From assembly GCF_015277775.1 (NCBI RefSeq), contig NZ_CP063850.1, positions 1-55,292 on the forward strand: a stretch of 55,292 nt of DNA, in the 5' to 3' direction. This document shows, one piece after another, positions 51,547-55,292 of the stretch. Position 1 is the first letter of the stretch, and each line of letters starts with the position of its first letter. A model generated the notes under the pieces. The model worked only from the letters and a program-made list of their open reading frames with translations. It did no database searches and was not told where the DNA came from. The position numbers and the translations under genes are program-made. Source of the DNA: Paludibaculum fermentans. GTDB lineage: Bacteria; Acidobacteriota; Terriglobia; Bryobacterales; Bryobacteraceae.

Positions 51547-52476
51547 CTAAACCGCCGCGGACGCGCCTTTTCCACCCGCTCCATGGCGAATCACCAACTT
51601 GATCAGGTGGTGGGTAAACAGCAGCAAGGCCAGCGCCACCGAGAAGATCAGCCAACCTTCCGCCGAGTGGAAAAATCCCCTGGCCAGTTCCGGATCGCGC
51701 TCGCTGAGAATCCCGGTCACGGTCACGCGGGTGGCGTTTGTCAGCACGGCGATCGGAACCGTGGCCACCAGCAGCGCGAATTTCATCCACGGCCGATTGT
51801 CAAAGAAATATCCGTACACGAGGGAGAGGAACGAGAGCGAGAGCAGAGACCGGATGCCGCTACAGGCTTCCACCACCGAGAGTTTCTGGCTCGGCAACTC
51901 CAGCACATTCCCTTCGCGCAGCACGGGAATTCCAAGCAGGGTCAGCACGTCTTCAGCCACGCGGCTGGCGAACAACTGAAGCGGAAACGTGATCTGCGTA
52001 TAGACGATGGCGGGTAGCGGCACCATGAAGAACAGCAGGCCCAGCGGCAAAAGCAGCTTCTTGAAATTCGCGGTCCCGCACAAATATAACGTCACGCCGT
52101 AAATCGAAAACACAAAGGCTGTTCGAGCCAGGAACAATTCGGCGCCCAGCGTGGCCACATACTGCTGCAGCGCGGCCACAACCACAATCACGAGGCCCCA
52201 CTTGTTCACTTTCACGGGGAACACCAGGTCGCCGCGCTTGAGCCAGGCGATATAGGCGGAGACCACGGGCACAAAAAATCCATGCCCCATGTCTTCGTTC
52301 TTGATCCAATCCTGAACAAGGTGCCGCAGCGTGGGGGCGAAACAAATCACCAACAGGGCCAGCAGCCAGGCGACAGGAATCAGTACATCGGCGAGCGAAG
52401 AATTAGGCGGCTGCTCGGCAGCCAACGACCCGGGATTTGTGTTGGTTTCGACAGGCACCTTCAATTTCACTATCAT
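51547..52476 (-). CDS. xrtA: Exosortase (EpsH/XrtA-type transpeptidase)
   Basis: This 309-residue membrane protein has about eight segments. All three active-site residues are present: Cys205 in VVEACSGIRSLLSL, Arg250 in TNATRVTVTG and His270 in GFFHSAEGWLIF. Exosortases cleave C-terminal PEP-CTERM-type tails at the inner membrane and help place proteins in the EPS matrix; in some loci EpsH is needed for EPS itself. It heads the minus-strand operon with ACP, VOC and the XrtA-type deacetylase. I saw no PEP-CTERM protein in this window, so its substrates may be encoded elsewhere. The XrtA subclass is inferred from neighbours. Confidence 0.93.
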   Translation of the reverse strand: MIVKLKVPVETNTNPGSLAAEQPPNSSLADVLIPVAWLLALLVICFAPTLRHLVQDWIKNEDMGHGFFVPVVSAYIAWLKRGDLVFPVKVNKWGLVIVVVAALQQYVATLGAELFLARTAFVFSIYGVTLYLCGTANFKKLLLPLGLLFFMVPLPAIVYTQITFPLQLFASRVAEDVLTLLGIPVLREGNVLELPSQKLSVVEACSGIRSLLSLSFLSLVYGYFFDNRPWMKFALLVATVPIAVLTNATRVTVTGILSERDPELARGFFHSAEGWLIFSVALALLLFTHHLIKLVIRHGAGGKGASAAV

Positions 52477-52634
52477 AGCGTCTTCATGCCAGCCATGCTC
52501 CCGCGCGGCAACGGCAGGCGCCGGAGGCTCATTCGGCGTTCAGGCTGGCACTTCAGCGCCGGCTTGGCGCGCCCCGCCGCCACCCGGCGGACATTCGCAC
52601 TCGCCGGATGCCTATGTTAGTTTGAAGGGGTTTC

Positions 52635-53771
52635 ATGCCTTCCCTGAACACCCGCACGGTGCCGCTGCTGGATCTGCGGCCCCAGAACGGACCGTTGCGC
52701 GCTGAAATCGAAGCCGCCATTGCCAACGTCTTCCAGTCGCAGTACTTCATCCTCGGCCCGGACAACAAGAAGTTTGAAGAGGAGATGGCCGCCTGGCTGG
52801 GCGTGCCCCACGCCATCGGCTGCGCCAACGGCAGCGACGCTTTGCTATTGGCGCTGATGGCCGCCGGAGTCGGCCCCGGCGACGAGGTGGCCGTACCGTC
52901 CTTCACCTTCTTCGCCACCGCCGGCTCCGTCTCGCGCACCGGCGCCACGCCGGTCTTCCTCGATATCGATCCGCTGACGTTCAATCTCGATCCGGCCGCG
53001 CTCGAGCAGGCCGCCCGGCAGCACCCGCGGATCAAGGCCGTGATCCCAGTCCACCTCTTCGGCGGCGCGGCCGACATGGATCCCATTCTGGCCACCGCCG
53101 CGCGCCAGGGCTGGACCGTGATCGAGGACGGCGCGCAATCCATCGGCGCCGCCTACAACCACCGGCCCTGCTTCGGCCTGGGCCACATGGCCACCCTCAG
53201 TTTCTTCCCTTCGAAGAACCTGGGCGCCTTCGGCGATGCCGGCATGGTCACCACCACGGACGGGGCGAAAGCGGAGCTGCTCTCCGCCCTGCGCGTCCAC
53301 GGCTCGCGCGAGAAGTACAAACACGAGTGGATCGGGTTCAACTCGCGGCTGGACACGCTGCAGGCCGCCATCCTGCGCGTCAAGCTGCCCCATTTGAACG
53401 AATGGACCGCCGCCAGGCAGCGCAACGCCGCCCGCTACCAGGAGTTGCTCACCCCCGCCGGCCTGCCCATTACAGTGCCCGCCGCCGCCGCGTGGCAAAC
53501 CGGCCATATCTGGAATCAGTTCGTCATCCGCACGCCGCGCCGGGACGAGCTCAAGGCGCACCTGGCCGCCGCCGGCATCGGCACGGAGATTTACTACCCC
53601 ATCGCGCTCCACCGCCAGCCCTGTTATCTGGATCTCCAGTACGCCGAAGGGAGCCTGCCGGAGAGTGAACGCGCCTGCCGGGAAGTGCTCGCCCTGCCCA
53701 TCCATTCCGGCTTGCGGGACGGCGACATCGAATATGTCTGCGACGCCATCGCCGGGTTCTTCATAAAATAG
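52635..53771 (+). CDS. DegT/DnrJ/EryC1/StrS-family sugar aminotransferase
   Basis: This 378-residue PLP enzyme transfers an amino group to a keto-sugar nucleotide. Motifs are ANGSDALLLALMAAGVGPGD, VPSFTFFATAGSVSRTGATP, EDGAQSIGAAYNHRPCFGLG and the PLP Lys194 in SFFPSKNLGAFGDAGM. The GSDAL start and FFPSKNLG pattern resemble WlbE/WbpE-type UDP-3-keto-hexosamine aminotransferases, which act after a WbpA-like dehydrogenase such as 8413-9744. The GNAT protein at 29011 could then N-acylate the product. ATG 52635 has AAGGGG upstream. Its stop is 7 bp before the rep-like gene. Confidence 0.92.
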   Translation: MPSLNTRTVPLLDLRPQNGPLRAEIEAAIANVFQSQYFILGPDNKKFEEEMAAWLGVPHAIGCANGSDALLLALMAAGVGPGDEVAVPSFTFFATAGSVSRTGATPVFLDIDPLTFNLDPAALEQAARQHPRIKAVIPVHLFGGAADMDPILATAARQGWTVIEDGAQSIGAAYNHRPCFGLGHMATLSFFPSKNLGAFGDAGMVTTTDGAKAELLSALRVHGSREKYKHEWIGFNSRLDTLQAAILRVKLPHLNEWTAARQRNAARYQELLTPAGLPITVPAAAAWQTGHIWNQFVIRTPRRDELKAHLAAAGIGTEIYYPIALHRQPCYLDLQYAEGSLPESERACREVLALPIHSGLRDGDIEYVCDAIAGFFIK

Positions 53772-53778
53772 GGGGGCC

Positions 53779-55292
53779 TTGTCCCGTCACGCCAACAAAA
53801 CAGGAAAGCCGCCGGCGCCGCCCCGCGCCTATCATGCCCTGCTTAGCGGCGAGCCGGCCCGCGTCTTCCTGCTGCCGGATCAGTACCCCACCCCGCCGGC
53901 GCTTCGCCAGGCCGAAGCCCAACGCCTGCAGGCAGCCATCCCGGCCGGCGATTCCCTGCTCTCCCGCCGCCTGCATGTGTACCTGCACGGCAACCTGCAA
54001 CTGCTGCTCGGCATCGCCTCCCGCCGCGCCGCTCCGCTGATCTACGAGGCCGGCAACGACGCGCTCGCCGCCGCCACCCAAAGACCCGCCTACATCCAGC
54101 GTCTCTCCCAGGAGATGCAGGGCATCCTCGCCAGCTGGATTCTGGCCGAGTTTCTCACTGCCGCCGGGCCGGACCGCCTCGCCGAAGCCATCGTCACCGA
54201 ATGCGGCGGCATGTGGCGCGATGAGAGCGTCTTTGCCCGCCTGACGCCGGTGCTGCTCCACCTTCACTCCCACACCATCGCCTGGTTCCTGCTGGAGGAA
54301 CTCGGCCTGCCGGTCGAACGGGAGTTGCTCCAATCCGAGATCAAGCACGGCGCCACCATCCCGGCGCGCCGCCTCAAGGTGGACCTTCGCGAAAAGTACC
54401 TCTCCGTCATGAGTGCCGGCCACTACCAGGCCCTGCGCGAAGCGCTCGCCCTGAATCTGTTCGAGAAGAATCCGGATTCGCCCTGGCCCACCGCGCAACT
54501 CAACAAGGGCGCCGCCAAGGGCCAGGCCCAACTGATTCCAGTCGAGTACGATAGCCAGGCCTTCCTGCCGCCCGAGATGCATGAGGAGATGATTGGCCGC
54601 ATGTGGCAGCAGCGCCTGGAGTTAAGCGACGCCGACGCCGACGTTCTGGACATGCTCAGCGACCTGTGGCTGAAACAGGCCCGTACGCCGAACGACCCCG
54701 GCACCGCCGACGTCGATCAACTGCTGGAAATGCGCGCCCTGAAACCCAAGACCGGCGCCGGCGGCCGCCCCAGCGGCTACCGCACCGAGCAGCGTCAGCA
54801 GCTCTATCAGGCCCTGCACCGCCTCTCCAGCCTGTGGATCAACATGAGCCGCGTGGAAAGCTACCAGGCCAGCAACGCGGCAGGCCGCCGCCGGCGCACC
54901 TTCCACGAAGTGCAGAGCCGAGCCTTCGTCATCACCGACGTCAGCGGCGAACGGCGCTTTGACGGCTCCAACTTCGAGCTGCAGCACTTCCTTTTCCGTC
55001 CCGGCGCCGTCTTTGGCCAGTTTCTCTTCGGCCCCGGCCGGCAGACGGCCCTGCTCTCGGCCCGCGCCGTGGAATACGACCCCTACCGCCAGGACGTCGA
55101 AAAGCGCCTCGCCCGCTATCTGAGCTGGCAGTGGCGCGTACAGGCCGCCCAGGGGTCCTACAGGCGTCCGTTTAAGGTGCGCACGCTGCTCGAGGCCTGC
55201 GGCTACGAGATCGATAGCGACCATCCCAGCCGCACCCGGGAGCGCCTGGAAAAGGGCCCTCGACAACCCCTCGCCAGCGATCAATCATCGAA
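53779..55292 (+). CDS. Plasmid replication initiator-like protein, N-terminal part (runs off window; continues at base 1)
   Basis: The frame is open from TTG 53779 (only possible start, AGGGGGG just upstream) to the window end, about 504 residues. I do not recognise the N-terminal 240 residues (LHVYLHGNLQLLLGIASRRA; WILAEFLTAAG). The middle looks like a winged-helix replication protein (DADVLDMLSDLWLKQART; GYRTEQRQQLYQALHRLSSL), followed by SARAVEYDPYRQDVEKRLAR and YLSWQWRVQAA, a pattern I associate with Rep initiators. Reading across the ends needs one extra base near 55283 (GATCAA then ATCATCGAA) to give IIESWQWDDYNED. Two minus-strand open frames cover the same DNA but lack family features. 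Rep identity is inferred from structure and from the nearby iterons, helicase, primase and partition genes. Confidence 0.6.
   Translation, partial: MSRHANKTGKPPAPPRAYHALLSGEPARVFLLPDQYPTPPALRQAEAQRLQAAIPAGDSLLSRRLHVYLHGNLQLLLGIASRRAAPLIYEAGNDALAAATQRPAYIQRLSQEMQGILASWILAEFLTAAGPDRLAEAIVTECGGMWRDESVFARLTPVLLHLHSHTIAWFLLEELGLPVERELLQSEIKHGATIPARRLKVDLREKYLSVMSAGHYQALREALALNLFEKNPDSPWPTAQLNKGAAKGQAQLIPVEYDSQAFLPPEMHEEMIGRMWQQRLELSDADADVLDMLSDLWLKQARTPNDPGTADVDQLLEMRALKPKTGAGGRPSGYRTEQRQQLYQALHRLSSLWINMSRVESYQASNAAGRRRRTFHEVQSRAFVITDVSGERRFDGSNFELQHFLFRPGAVFGQFLFGPGRQTALLSARAVEYDPYRQDVEKRLARYLSWQWRVQAAQGSYRRPFKVRTLLEACGYEIDSDHPSRTRERLEKGPRQPLASDQSS

Noticed and set aside
53761-55284. Two minus-strand open frames (273 and 220 residues) over the rep-like gene
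   Set aside because: Alanine/glycine-rich without family features; the plus-strand frame is continuous for 504 codons and shows winged-helix-like motifs.
1-55292. CRISPR arrays, tRNA or rRNA genes, insertion sequences
   Set aside because: None recognised by eye; the only regular repeats are the 22-bp iterons and the 8-bp arrays, and no transposase-like protein was seen.

Overview
The window reads best as a complete or nearly complete 55-kb circular plasmid (or small chromid) of a high-GC Gram-negative bacterium. The lineage is probably Acidobacteriota (Bryobacterales/Solibacter-like). That assignment is inferred from codon use, the exosortase/EPS gene set and the style of the secreted proteins; no rRNA or marker gene is present. 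The ORF that runs off the right edge (53779 onward, a plasmid initiator-like protein) continues in sense at base 1 and ends at 353 with a helix-turn-helix, apart from one missing base near the junction and a second frame slip in a C7 run near 129-135.

Plasmid backbone (53.8 kb through the origin to 7.65 kb): Rep-like initiator; a 1677-1983 intergenic region with three 22-bp iterons, a flanking 12-bp inverted repeat and an AT-rich segment (candidate oriV); a DnaB-type helicase overlapping a CHC2/TOPRIM primase; a type Ib-like partition pair (small ParA plus ribbon-helix-helix partner) embedded in arrays of strictly 8-bp-phased repeats; an HTH protein; a dif-like 11-6-11 site directly upstream of a tyrosine recombinase; and an AbrB-type/Doc toxin-antitoxin pair. 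A UDP-GlcNAc 2-epimerase gene lies between rep and oriV.

Cargo (7.7 to 53.8 kb): an exopolysaccharide locus of the exosortase (XrtA/EpsH) class. It encodes EpsI, a nucleotide-sugar dehydrogenase, an outer-membrane barrel, a double VanZ protein, Wzx flippase, Wzy/O-antigen ligase, four glycosyltransferases plus a frameshifted GT39-like protein, two polysaccharide deacetylases, two acyltransferase-3 proteins, an MBOAT/SGNH O-acetylation pair, a hexapeptide acetyltransferase, a GNAT protein, a methyltransferase, an FkbH protein, two acyl carrier proteins, an acyl-CoA ligase, a VOC protein, a DegT aminotransferase and the exosortase itself. Together these could make activated amino/uronic sugars, assemble and flip a repeat unit, polymerise it and decorate it with acyl, glyceryl-like and methyl groups. 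I saw no initiating glycosyl-phosphate transferase, Wza or Wzc, so those would have to come from elsewhere.

Inside the cargo sit two related sets of large secreted proteins. The first is 19046-27599: a tail-fibre-like protein, a G8-like protein and a 1684-residue propeller/beta-helix protein, joined by 4-bp overlaps. The second is 39449-48004: two tandem propeller-like paralogues, a short protein sharing the C-terminal module of the tail-fibre-like protein, and a second G8-like protein. They share unnamed modules and have no evident exosortase sorting tail. This duplicated surface-protein system is the least explained part of the window.

Five single-base frame disruptions (near 129-135, 39463, 42718, 49392 and 55283) mostly fall in short homopolymers, so they may be sequence errors rather than real gene decay.
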